A stretch of 64,000 bases of DNA from Litorimonas sp947503715 (GTDB taxonomy: Bacteria > Pseudomonadota > Alphaproteobacteria > Caulobacterales > Maricaulaceae), in the NCBI RefSeq assembly GCF_050271975.1, contig NZ_CP189850.1:2170001-2234000 (forward strand), read 5' to 3'. Shown here piece after piece: positions 26,068-34,017 of this stretch. A model generated the notes under the pieces. That model saw nothing but the letters and a program-made list of their open reading frames with translations, did not search any database and was not told where the DNA came from. A program made the position numbers and the translations under genes. Position 1 is the stretch's first letter; each line of letters begins with the position of its first letter.

Positions 26068-26657
26068 AAATCGATTTTGACAAAGGAAACGGCCTCGTCC
26101 CCGCCATCGTGCAGAATGCGGATACGCTGCAGGTTTTGATGCTCGGCTATATGAACGAAGCCTCAGTCGCTAAGACCCAATCTTCCGGCCTCGTGACCTT
26201 TTACAGCCGCTCTCGCAAAACGCTTTGGACGAAGGGCGAGACGAGCGGGAATATGCTCTCACTCGTCGATATGACTGTCGATTGCGATCACGACACACTT
26301 CTCATTATGGCCCGTCCTGCAGGTCCTACTTGCCATGAAGGGACAGTTTCTTGTTTCGGAGATAAAGGCGCACAAGGCGTAGGATTCCTAAGCTATTTGG
26401 AACGGCTCATCATTGACCGCAAAACCGCCGATCCAGAAAGCTCTTACACCGCAAAACTTCTACAAGGCCCATTACGCCGCGCCGCTCAAAAAGTGGGTGA
26501 GGAAGGCGTGGAGGTTGCCCTAGCCGCTGTGGCTGAAACGGAAGATAAACTAACAAACGAAGCCGCCGATTTGATCTATCATCTCACGGTTTTGCTCGCT
26601 GCGAAAAACGTACCTCTCTCGGACGTTATTTCAGAGCTTCAATCGCGGCACAGTTAA
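26064..26657 (+). CDS. hisIE: Phosphoribosyl-AMP cyclohydrolase / phosphoribosyl-ATP pyrophosphatase fusion
   Basis: Steps 2 and 3 of the pathway in one chain of 197 residues. HisI is residues 1-105, with MLGYMNEAS, the zinc Cys ligands in DCDHDTLL and AGPTCHEG, and FYSRSRKTLWTKGETSG. HisE is about 108-197, with KVGEEGVEVALAAVAE and NEAADLIYHLTVLL. The fused form is usual in enterics and Bacteroidota; alphaproteobacteria generally keep separate hisI and hisE. Last gene of the operon; its stop overlaps the convergent oxyR stop by 4 nt. Confidence 0.96.
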   Translation: MKIDFDKGNGLVPAIVQNADTLQVLMLGYMNEASVAKTQSSGLVTFYSRSRKTLWTKGETSGNMLSLVDMTVDCDHDTLLIMARPAGPTCHEGTVSCFGDKGAQGVGFLSYLERLIIDRKTADPESSYTAKLLQGPLRRAAQKVGEEGVEVALAAVAETEDKLTNEAADLIYHLTVLLAAKNVPLSDVISELQSRHS

Positions 26658-27565
26658 ACGGCGCACATCTCTTCGGGGAGGCTGTCTAAAATAACGTCTG
26701 CAAGAGAGTCCAAGAGCTGTCGTTTCGGCGTACTTTTCCGGAAAGTCAGATTGATCTGTCGATAGGCATTGGGGTGGTTGAGAGTCCGCACGCAAACATC
26801 ATCCCCCGCATTCCACCGACCGCCCAAGGCCATGGATGGAATTAGGGAAATCCCCTGCCCCGCCGCGACAAGACTAATGATCGTTTCCATGCTGGAAACA
26901 TTCACCTCATGTAGCGCGGAAGGCTGTGCGAATTGGCAAAGGTCGACGGCCTGATCGCGGAAACAATGGCCTTCGGGGAGTAAGATTAATTCATTCAATG
27001 TCAGATCTTCGACATCCAAATCTTCCGTCTCGTTTAACGGATGTTCTTTCGGGAGGATGACGGAAAACGGTTCGCGATAAAGGTTGATGACCTCCAATCT
27101 CGGGTCCTCCGGTTCCGTGGCGAGTATGGCGACATCTAATGTGCCTTGAAGCAACGCTTCGTTCAGTCGTTCCGTGATGTCCTCTAAAAACCCAAGCTTC
27201 AATCTAGGGAACATAGCCTTTGACTGACGGATGGCCTGCGGGATGAGATAGGGCGAGATCGTTGGAATAGACCCGAGTTGCAATTGCCCTGAATAAGGAT
27301 CGCGGGCTGTCTCCGCTGTTGAATAAATGTGATCGATTGAGGCCAGAGCGTCTTTTGCCAGAGCAAGTATATTCTGTCCAACATCTGTCAGAATGACCGT
27401 ACGTCCGCTGCGCTCGACCAATTCAACGCCCAAATCCACTTCCATTTTCTTGATCTGTACGGAGAGCGTCGGTTGGCTGACATTGCAAATACGGGCGGCC
27501 CGTCCAAAATGTTGTTCTTCCGCTAGGGCTTGTAGATATCGTAGATCACGCAAGTTCATAGGCAT
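26654..27565 (-). CDS. oxyR: Hydrogen peroxide-inducible LysR regulator OxyR
   Basis: 303 residues. The N-terminal winged helix contains FGRAARICNVSQPTLSVQIKKME (residues 20-42). The peroxide-sensing segment LLPEGHCFRDQAVDLC places Cys at 201 and 210, equivalent to the Cys199/Cys208 disulfide switch of E. coli OxyR. Divergent from katG, the classical OxyR target. The start may also be the ATG two codons later (27559). An ATAG-N7-CTAT site overlaps this start region, so autorepression is likely. Confidence 0.93.
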   Translation of the reverse strand: MPMNLRDLRYLQALAEEQHFGRAARICNVSQPTLSVQIKKMEVDLGVELVERSGRTVILTDVGQNILALAKDALASIDHIYSTAETARDPYSGQLQLGSIPTISPYLIPQAIRQSKAMFPRLKLGFLEDITERLNEALLQGTLDVAILATEPEDPRLEVINLYREPFSVILPKEHPLNETEDLDVEDLTLNELILLPEGHCFRDQAVDLCQFAQPSALHEVNVSSMETIISLVAAGQGISLIPSMALGGRWNAGDDVCVRTLNHPNAYRQINLTFRKSTPKRQLLDSLADVILDSLPEEMCAV

Positions 27566-27594
27566 TATCTATCATGCTCATGAAAACAATCAAT
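27558..27594. promoter_or_regulatory. OxyR-type operator in the oxyR-katG region
   Basis: ATAG-N7-CTAT (27558-27572) matches the OxyR/LysR half-operator exactly. After exactly 7 more nt, ATGA-N7-CAAT (27580-27594) is a degenerate second copy, giving the four-element spacing of OxyR sites. It overlaps the oxyR start codon and lies just upstream of a TTGGAC hexamer (27594-27599) facing katG. Confidence 0.6.
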
Positions 27595-27702
27595 TGGACG
27601 TATCGGTTTAAACAGGAGATATAAGTCCAGAATTGTGTTCTTACACGTATTAACCACATGGAAAACGCCAACATTTGGCATCCCGAATTTCAGGAGAGAG
27701 TT

Positions 27703-29880
27703 ATGAATGATATGACCGTCAACACGAGCGGCAAATGCCCCGTCATGCATGGCAGCGCGACGAGCAGCCGCCCGACATCTACCAAAGACTGGTGGCCGGA
27801 AGCCCTGAATGTTGAAATCCTGCATCAGCATGATGCCCGCTCCAACCCGATGGACCCGGATTTCGATTATCAGGAAGCCGTCAAAGCTCTGGATTTCGAC
27901 GCCCTGAAAGCCGACCTACACGCCCTGATGACCGACAGCCAGGATTGGTGGCCGGCTGACTGGGGCACATATGCGGGTCTGATGGTGCGCATGGCTTGGC
28001 ACGCAGCGGGCACATACCGAACATCTGACGGCCGCGGTGGCGGTGGTACAGGCAATCTGCGCTTTGCTCCGCTGAACAGCTGGCCCGATAATGGTAACCT
28101 CGACAAAGCCCGTCGCCTACTTTGGCCGATCAAGAAGAAATATGGCAACGCCGTCTCTTGGGCCGACCTGATGCTGCTTGCCGGTAATGTCGCCTATGAA
28201 AGCACGGGTCTGGAAACCTTCGGTTTCGGCTTTGGCCGCGAAGATATCTGGGCACCGGAATTGGACGTCAACTGGGGTGAAGAGAAAGAATGGCTTGCTC
28301 CATCTGAAAATCGCTACGCGAATTTGGAAGATGCCGACACGCTCGGTCCTAACCTCGCCGCCGTTCATATGGGTCTGATCTATGTGAACCCGGAAGGCGT
28401 AAACGGTAACCCTGATCCGGCGCGTACAGCCCAGCATATCCGCGTCACATTTGCTCGTATGGCGATGAATGATGAGGAAACGGCGGCTTTGACCGCGGGT
28501 GGCCACACGATTGGTAAAGCCCATGGTAATGGAGATGCCGACGCTTTGGGTCGCGAGCCTGAAGGGGCGGAGCTAGAAGCGCAGGGCTTTGGGTGGATGA
28601 ACCCGAATGCGACCGGCAAACCGAGTAGCCATGTTACCTCCGGTGTCGAAGGCGCTTGGACATCAAATCCGACAAAGTTCGATATGGGTTATTTCGACAT
28701 GTTATTCGGTCACGAGTGGGAGCTGACAACCTCTCCTGCTGGCGCGAAACAGTGGAAGCCCGTCAATATTGACGACGTCAACATGCCAATCGACACGGAT
28801 GGCGGCACAACCAAAACCATGCCGGTCATGACCGATGCCGACATGGCCATGAAGGTCGATCCTATCTATCGCGAAATTTGCGAGAAGTTTATGGCGGATG
28901 AAGCCTATTTCCGCGACACATTTGCCCGTGCTTGGTTCAAGCTCTTGCACCGCGATATGGGTCCACGCATCAACTATCTCGGCCCATGGGTGCCGGATGA
29001 GGATTTGATCTGGCAGGACCCGATCCCCGCAGGCAGCACGTCCTATGACGTCGACGCCGTGAAAGCGAAAATCGCGGCGACGGACCTCACGCCGGTTGAG
29101 ATGATCAACACAGCTTGGGACAGTGCCCGTACCTATCGTGACACGGATCGTCGTGGTGGCGCCAATGGTGCACGCATTCGCCTCGCCCCGCAAAACACAT
29201 GGGAAGCCAACGAGCCGGAGCGCCTGAACAAGGTTTTGGCGGCGTTGGAGCCAATTGCAAATGACACAGGCGTTTCACTCGCCGATGTCATCGTTCTGGC
29301 GGGTAATGTCGGTCTGGAAGCCAGCCTGAAAGCTGGCGGTCATGATGTGGACGTCCCATTCTCACCAGGTCGTGGTGACGCAACTGACGCAATGACAGAT
29401 GCAGAGAGCTTTGACGTGCTCGAGCCGCTGGCCGATGGTTTCCGCAATTTCGCGAAAGACCAATTTGCCACGGTAGCGGATGAGATGTTCCTCGACCGCG
29501 CTCAATTACTCGGCCTGACAGCGTCTGAGATGACGGTTCTGCTCGGCGGAATGCGTGTTATGGGCACGAATTACGGCGGCACGTCACACGGTGTCTTCAC
29601 CGATAATGTCGGCAGCCTGTCCAATGACTACTTCGTCAATCTGACGGATATGGGCTTCACATGGCATCCGTCTGGTGACGGTATGTATGAGTTACGTGAT
29701 CGTTTGACGGGTGAAATCAGGTTCACGGCGACGAAAGCCGATCTGGTTTTTGGGTCCAATTCGATCCTTCGCTCTTTTGCGGAAGTCTATGCGCAGGACG
29801 ATAATAACGGAAAGTTCGCCAAGGACTTCGTCGCAGCCTGGACAAAGGTCATGAACAATGACCGCTTCGATCTGAAATAG
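27703..29880 (+). CDS. katG: Bifunctional catalase-peroxidase
   Basis: Destroys hydrogen peroxide. 725 residues from the ATG at 27703, preferred over the in-frame ATG at 27658 for its AGGAG site. The N-terminal heme domain has VRMAWHAAGTYR with the distal Trp-His. The adduct Tyr is in LIYVNPEGVNGNPDP and the Met in FARMAMNDEETAAL. The proximal His lies in TAGGHTIGKAHG. The second, heme-free domain repeats the fold (MINTAWDSARTYRDTDRRGG). All residues of the Trp-Tyr-Met crosslink appear present. Divergent from oxyR and followed by a strong terminator. Confidence 0.97.
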   Translation: MNDMTVNTSGKCPVMHGSATSSRPTSTKDWWPEALNVEILHQHDARSNPMDPDFDYQEAVKALDFDALKADLHALMTDSQDWWPADWGTYAGLMVRMAWHAAGTYRTSDGRGGGGTGNLRFAPLNSWPDNGNLDKARRLLWPIKKKYGNAVSWADLMLLAGNVAYESTGLETFGFGFGREDIWAPELDVNWGEEKEWLAPSENRYANLEDADTLGPNLAAVHMGLIYVNPEGVNGNPDPARTAQHIRVTFARMAMNDEETAALTAGGHTIGKAHGNGDADALGREPEGAELEAQGFGWMNPNATGKPSSHVTSGVEGAWTSNPTKFDMGYFDMLFGHEWELTTSPAGAKQWKPVNIDDVNMPIDTDGGTTKTMPVMTDADMAMKVDPIYREICEKFMADEAYFRDTFARAWFKLLHRDMGPRINYLGPWVPDEDLIWQDPIPAGSTSYDVDAVKAKIAATDLTPVEMINTAWDSARTYRDTDRRGGANGARIRLAPQNTWEANEPERLNKVLAALEPIANDTGVSLADVIVLAGNVGLEASLKAGGHDVDVPFSPGRGDATDAMTDAESFDVLEPLADGFRNFAKDQFATVADEMFLDRAQLLGLTASEMTVLLGGMRVMGTNYGGTSHGVFTDNVGSLSNDYFVNLTDMGFTWHPSGDGMYELRDRLTGEIRFTATKADLVFGSNSILRSFAEVYAQDDNNGKFAKDFVAAWTKVMNNDRFDLK

Positions 29881-29902
29881 AGCAATCTGAACTGAGTAAG
29901 AG

Positions 29903-29934
29903 AACCCGGCCTCGAAAACGAGGTCGGGTTTTTT
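29903..29934 (+). terminator. Intrinsic terminator after katG
   Basis: AACCCGGCCTCG and CGAGGTCGGGTT form a 12-pair stem with one G-T pair and an AAAA loop, followed by TTTT. It lies 22 nt after the stop. Confidence 0.93.
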
Positions 29935-30003
29935 GTTGGTGGCGGGTCAATCCGCAATAATGGGCATATCTATCCTCGTTATCCAATCACCCACACATCT
30001 GTC

Positions 30004-30149
30004 ATTTTGGTCTCGAAACTAGAGATCAAAATTTACCTACTTCCGTCATTAACGCCTGGTCGTTTGAAACCAAACGACTAAGTGGCGGTAATCTATACGA
30101 TGCTTGAAACTTGGTTATGGATTACCGAGACAAGCCCGGTAATGACGGA
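30004..30149 (+). ncRNA. Candidate structured RNA with three GAAAC-bearing hairpins (strand uncertain)
   Basis: No open frame explains this stretch, but it has nested complementarity. ATTTTGGTCTC/GAGATCAAAAT (30004-30032) is an 11-pair stem with one G-T. TCCGTCATTA (30042-30051) pairs perfectly with TAATGACGGA (30140-30149). Inside this are GTCGTTTG/CAAACGAC (30059-30078, perfect 8 bp, AAAC loop) and GGTAATC/GATTACC (30087-30093 with 30120-30126, perfect 7 bp). The pentamer GAAAC occurs at or next to the tip of each element (30015, 30066, 30106). The layout is a multibranch RNA fold, though tandem DNA palindromes for a binding protein are an alternative. I do not recognise a family. Confidence 0.45.
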
Positions 30150-30254
30150 GAGGTTGGATCTTTTGGCAACCAATCCCCGTTTATAAAAAACATACCCCCG
30201 CACTTATCCAAACCGCGCTATATTCAAGATGTTCTTTCAGACACGGGACAGATT

Positions 30255-30440
30255 AGCGCTTACTGATCGGTCTGGAGGACGGCGGGGTTGAGCAGCCTGG
30301 ATTAAGCCCCGGGCCTGAGCCGGACCTTTAGAAACGAGAGCCGACCGGCTGTTCCAAGTGGGCAGACTCCGGGGTTTATCTGACAGGCCGTTTCTTCAAA
30401 AGCCGCTGCCGCGTGGCGGTACAATTGGCGTCAGCCATTT
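30255..30440 (+). ncRNA. Possible 6S RNA-like long imperfect hairpin
   Basis: Non-coding stretch that folds back on itself. AAGCCCCGG (30304-30312) pairs with CCGGGGTTT (30369-30377), and CCTG (30296-30299) with CAGG (30384-30387). Weaker pairing continues outward (TTGA with TCAA, CGGC with GCCG) for a total of roughly 180 nt. The apical part includes AGCCGG/CCGGCT. The segment CCTGAGCCG at 30314-30322 is identical to the conserved CCUGAGCCG of E. coli 6S RNA on the 5' side of its bubble. Size and general shape fit 6S RNA, but the usual neighbours (zapA, fthC) are absent, so the call is tentative. Confidence 0.35.
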
Positions 30441-30482
30441 GTACAGTGCGCAAACATCTGCCGTTTGACAAGCGGCTGATGT
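30420..30482 (+). repeat. Two adjacent hairpins downstream of the 6S-like element
   Basis: GTACAATTGGC/GCCATTTGTAC (30420-30445) pairs over 10 of 11 positions around GTCA. CATCTGCCG/CGGCTGATG (30455-30481) pairs over 8 of 9. Neither is followed by a T tract. They may be the 3' domain of the preceding RNA. The remaining 30483-30664 shows nothing I can identify. Confidence 0.4.
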
Positions 30483-30664
30483 GAGAGATGATGTAAGTAA
30501 CGGTATCGCCGACCTCTGCGCATCCCTCACGCGCATGGCCTTCGTGTAAAACAAAGATGAAAGACCTAACCCTGGTACTCCATCGCGGAGGCCACCACGC
30601 GGACAGTCCTTTCTTTACTCTCTCCGGCTGTCACCCGATGGGCAGCGATCGATGGTGCGTGTCT

Positions 30665-30880
30665 TCAGGGGTACATCCAGTCAAACAATTTACGAGGAAA
30701 AAATACGCCAATAGTCGCCATGAAAACAAACGAGCCTGCAAAAATATATTTTTCTATAATCGTGATCGGAGGTTTGAATGAAAAGCCTTCCACAAATACT
30801 AAAATGAGACCCAGAACAAAACCTAGCGGTAGAGACACTATCACTCCAAACCCTCTTTCAACCACTCCAATTTTCCTCAT
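30665..30880 (-). CDS. Small two-pass membrane protein coupled to cysH
   Basis: 71 residues starting at the ATG that overlaps the cysH stop (TAATG), which argues that it is a real, translationally coupled gene. Two hydrophobic segments, about 11-27 (VIVSLPLGFVLGLILVF) and 45-60 (IFAGSFVFMATIGVFF), are separated by a short loop with Lys-Pro-Pro; the end is Pro-Arg-Lys-Leu-Phe-Asp-Trp. No family recognised. Being last in the sulfate-assimilation operon suggests a role in sulfur metabolism or sulfate/sulfite handling at the membrane, but nothing more can be said. Confidence 0.6.
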   Translation of the reverse strand: MRKIGVVERGFGVIVSLPLGFVLGLILVFVEGFSFKPPITIIEKYIFAGSFVFMATIGVFFPRKLFDWMYP

Positions 30881-32064
30881 TAAAACGCCTCGAACGTCGC
30901 CTTCGTCTCTATGCTTTCCCATTTTCCATCGATGAAATGGATGCCGCATTCCGTCTTGTCGCTGTTCCGCCAACGGCCTGCGCGTGGATCCTCACCATCG
31001 GCAACACGCGTCGTGCAGGGCTGACATCCAATCGAGAGATAACCGAGCGCGAGGAGTGGATGTGGCGGGAGGTCGTGGACACGCATATAGCGGGTGACGT
31101 CTTTGGCCGTCCAATAGGCGAGCGGATTGATTTTGTCCTGCACACCGCCCTCCTCCAGGATCGGCATGTCGGCACGGTCCGGAGTCTGGTAGCGTTTGCG
31201 TCCCGTGATCCGCGCGGCATAGGTCTTTATAACGCGGTCGAGCGGGCGGACCTTGCGCAGATCGCAACAAGCATCCGGATCTTCCTTGTTCAAGGTCCCG
31301 TCATAATCCTCAGTAAAAAGCTCATCCTGATCAGGGCGGATATTCTTGAAATTGGTGAGACCGAAACGCTCGATCAACTCATCGCGATAGGCGAGCGTTT
31401 CGCGGAAATGCTTGCCCGTATCGAGGAAGATGATCGGTAAGTTCTTATCTATCCGCGACGCCATATGCAACAGGACCGCCGAGTCGACACCCATACTCGT
31501 CGCGAGGACGAGGTCGCCGTCATATTTCGCGATGGCCTTTCTAAGCGTTAACTCCGCCGAGTGGCCGAAAAAAGGGTCGGCCGCCTTTCGCTCGTCGAGC
31601 GCGGTTATGCGTGAGTCGAAGACGGACGTCGCAGGGCCCGCTTTGATCGCGTAGCCCCGTTGATAGGTCAGATCGAAATCATCGAGCGCCTTGGCCCAAT
31701 CTCCACCTGTATGGCGCGAAAGTGTCGCCTCATCCACACGGACACCGTCAAACCCGCATTGCAGGGCAAAAGCATATTGGTCGGGGATGAGAGGACCGTC
31801 CGCAATCAGCAGGCCTTTATAGCCGTGATGGACCCGCAATTGTTTCGCGAGGGAGAATCCGCGTCCATCCGTAAAGGCCGGAAAGTCGATGAGGATCGTT
31901 TCAATCCGGTCAAGGGCTGGCGCAATCGTAGACAAGTCCGCATCATTCGGAATGTGCAGGACATCAACGGTTTCATTGCTGTCGAGCGCGTCGACACCTG
32001 ACGGCTCGGCAAAGCGCGACGCATCGCGCTCCCGTCCGTCCTGAATGAGTATATGGCTAGGCAT
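30880..32064 (-). CDS. cysH: DUF934-APS reductase fusion (CysH)
   Basis: Reduces adenylylated sulfate to sulfite. 394 residues against ~240 for a normal CysH. Residues ~40-130 are a DUF934 domain (LIDFPAFTDGRGFSLAKQLR, then a GFDG block), usually a separate gene next to cysI/cysH. Residues ~165-394 are the reductase: VLATSMGVDSAVLLHM PP-loop, FLDTGKHFRET, the Cys pair CCDLRK near 268, GCQPCT near 350 and the C-terminal catalytic ECGIH. The extra Cys pairs bind a [4Fe-4S] cluster, so this is the APS-using type. Overlaps cysI by 8 nt and the small membrane protein by 1 nt. Confidence 0.9.
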   Translation of the reverse strand: MPSHILIQDGRERDASRFAEPSGVDALDSNETVDVLHIPNDADLSTIAPALDRIETILIDFPAFTDGRGFSLAKQLRVHHGYKGLLIADGPLIPDQYAFALQCGFDGVRVDEATLSRHTGGDWAKALDDFDLTYQRGYAIKAGPATSVFDSRITALDERKAADPFFGHSAELTLRKAIAKYDGDLVLATSMGVDSAVLLHMASRIDKNLPIIFLDTGKHFRETLAYRDELIERFGLTNFKNIRPDQDELFTEDYDGTLNKEDPDACCDLRKVRPLDRVIKTYAARITGRKRYQTPDRADMPILEEGGVQDKINPLAYWTAKDVTRYMRVHDLPPHPLLALGYLSIGCQPCTTRVADGEDPRAGRWRNSDKTECGIHFIDGKWESIETKATFEAF

Positions 32065-33706
32065 AGAGAACTTCCTTGAACGGCGCGATGCCGATGCGTC
32101 TATATGTGTCGAGGAAGCGTTCGCCCTCCTCGCGTTGTTTCAAGTAGAGATCGACCATGTTTTCGATCCCGTCGATGAGTTCAGATTCAGAGAATCCCGG
32201 TCCGGTCACTTTGCCGATCTCGGCATGTTCCGAAGCGTCGCCACCCAGCTTGACCTGATAGAATTCGACGCCCGCTTTTTCGAGGCCGAGAATGCCGATA
32301 TGCCCGACATGGTGATGTCCGCAGGCATTGATGCAGCCGGATATCTTGATTTGCATTTCACCGATTGTGCGCTGGCGCTCGGGGTCCGCGAACCGTTCCG
32401 CAATCGCCTGACTGATCGGGATAGACCGCGCCGTCGCGAGCGCGCAGAAATCCATCCCGGGGCAGCAGATGATGTCTGTGATAAGATTGATATTGTCAGA
32501 GGCCAGTTTTGCTGCCTGTAACTGTGCGAATAGCGCTGGCAAGTCAGCTTGTTTCACATGCGGTAGAACAAGATTTTGCTGATGCGTCGTTCGGAGTTCA
32601 CCGAATGAATATTTATCCGCCAAGTCCGCGACAACGCGCATCTGCTCCGCAGTGATGTCTCCCGGCGCGAGGTCGAGCGGTTTCAGCGAGATATTGACGA
32701 TGGAATAACCCGACGCTTTATGCGCGGCGACATTGTTCTTTGCCCAGAGGGAGAAGGCGCGATTATCGGCGATGGCAGATGTCAATTCGGACGGGTCGTC
32801 TTTGAGGTCTTCGAAATCGGGGGACGCAAAATAGGAACTGATGCGCTCTAATTCCGCCTCGGACACGGCAATATCACTGACGTCTATGATCTCATATTCA
32901 TCTTCGACCTGATTGGTAAAGGCTTCAATTCCAGTCTCCTGGACCAGTATTTTGATACGCGCTTTGTACTTATTATCCCGACGGCCATAGCGGTTATAAA
33001 CACGCAGAGCGGCGGTGAGATAAGGCAGCAATTCATCCTTGGGCAGGAACTCGCGCAGGGTCTGGCCGATGATCGGGGTCCGGCCCAAACCACCACCCAC
33101 AATGATTTTATAGCCGACTTCACCCGCCTCATTTTTGACGACCTGAATGCCGATATCATGGGCTTTAATCAGCGCGCGATCCTTCTCTGCCGCTGTTACA
33201 GCGATCTTGAATTTGCGGGGCAGGAAAGAAAACTCGGGATGTAGCGTCGACCACTGGCGCAGCAATTCCGCGAGGGGTCGCGGGTCTTCAATCTCTTCCG
33301 CAGTCGCCCCCGCATAGGGGTCGCAGGTCACGTTCCGGATACAGTTACCCGACGTCTGGATGGCGTGCATTTGCACACTCGCGAGATCGTCCAACATGTC
33401 CGGTACATCCGGCAATTTCGGCCAGTTATACTGAATATTCTGGCGCGTCGTGATATGCCCGTACCCACGGTCATATTTTTCGGCCAAGTGCGCGAGCATG
33501 CGCATCTGCTCGCTGTTCAACGTGCCATAGGGAATCGCGACGCGCAGCATATAGGCGTGGAGTTGCAGATAGAGCCCGTTCATCAGGCGCAAGGGGCGGA
33601 ACTCGGCTTCGCTCAACCGTCCGGCCAAACGCCGTTCGACCTGTCCGCGAAATTGCTTTGTACGCTCCGCGACCAGCTGCGCATCAAATTCGTCATAACG
33701 ATACAT
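32057..33706 (-). CDS. cysI: Sulfite reductase hemoprotein (nitrite/sulfite reductase family)
   Basis: Six-electron reduction of sulfite to sulfide at a siroheme-[4Fe-4S] centre. 549 residues with the two ferredoxin-like half-domains. GHITTRQNIQYNW is in the N-terminal half. The cluster/siroheme Cys are in CCPGMDFCALATAR (near 415) and CINACGHHHVGHIG (near 456). No flavoprotein CysJ is present, so electrons probably come from ferredoxin or another donor. Starts in TAATG with the DUF2849 gene. Context with cysG and cysH favours sulfite rather than nitrite as substrate. Confidence 0.93.
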   Translation of the reverse strand: MYRYDEFDAQLVAERTKQFRGQVERRLAGRLSEAEFRPLRLMNGLYLQLHAYMLRVAIPYGTLNSEQMRMLAHLAEKYDRGYGHITTRQNIQYNWPKLPDVPDMLDDLASVQMHAIQTSGNCIRNVTCDPYAGATAEEIEDPRPLAELLRQWSTLHPEFSFLPRKFKIAVTAAEKDRALIKAHDIGIQVVKNEAGEVGYKIIVGGGLGRTPIIGQTLREFLPKDELLPYLTAALRVYNRYGRRDNKYKARIKILVQETGIEAFTNQVEDEYEIIDVSDIAVSEAELERISSYFASPDFEDLKDDPSELTSAIADNRAFSLWAKNNVAAHKASGYSIVNISLKPLDLAPGDITAEQMRVVADLADKYSFGELRTTHQQNLVLPHVKQADLPALFAQLQAAKLASDNINLITDIICCPGMDFCALATARSIPISQAIAERFADPERQRTIGEMQIKISGCINACGHHHVGHIGILGLEKAGVEFYQVKLGGDASEHAEIGKVTGPGFSESELIDGIENMVDLYLKQREEGERFLDTYRRIGIAPFKEVLYA

Positions 33707-34017
33707 TATTGTGACTCCAATAAATCGGCCGTGTCATAGGACGGGCCTTTGACGCGGAATTTTTCGCGGTAACGGACGGGTAGTCCCGTATCTGGTTCGA
33801 TGTCGATAAAATAGGTGCCGACAACGATATTATTCTGTTCATCCGCATCGGCCTTGTCCTGCATTTTTTCCATCAGATCTTCGTCTTCCGTGCGCAGGGC
33901 ATCCGCGAAAATACGGGTCCAATTTAGCGACGGGTCGAGCCAGACGGAGAATCCGTCCTGCAATTCATTCGCCGTCATGGCCTGCGGGCCTTTGCCCTTA
34001 TGTTTGAGCGTGCTCAT
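33706..34017 (-). CDS. DUF2849 protein
   Basis: 103 residues. The pattern TANELQDGFSVWLDPSLNW, then VVGTYFIDIE and the end YREKFRVKGPSYD matches the small DUF2849 family, which in alphaproteobacteria typically sits between cysG and cysI. It shares ATGA with cysG and TAATG with cysI. Function is unknown; conserved placement suggests a helper of siroheme-sulfite reductase. Confidence 0.8.
   Translation of the reverse strand: MSTLKHKGKGPQAMTANELQDGFSVWLDPSLNWTRIFADALRTEDEDLMEKMQDKADADEQNNIVVGTYFIDIEPDTGLPVRYREKFRVKGPSYDTADLLESQ

Noticed and set aside
27658..27702. Upstream ATG as katG start
   Set aside because: The ATG at 27703 has an AGGAG site and gives the normal KatG N-terminus; the upstream one does not.
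30241..30660. RNase P RNA or tmRNA
   Set aside because: Neither the GGAAAGUCC-type core of RNase P RNA nor a tRNA-like acceptor with TTCGA or a tag frame was found on either strand.
30557..30781. Open frame of 74 codons on the plus strand in the structured gap
   Set aside because: No family resemblance, His/Arg-rich shadow composition, no ribosome-binding site, and it runs antisense into the small membrane protein gene.
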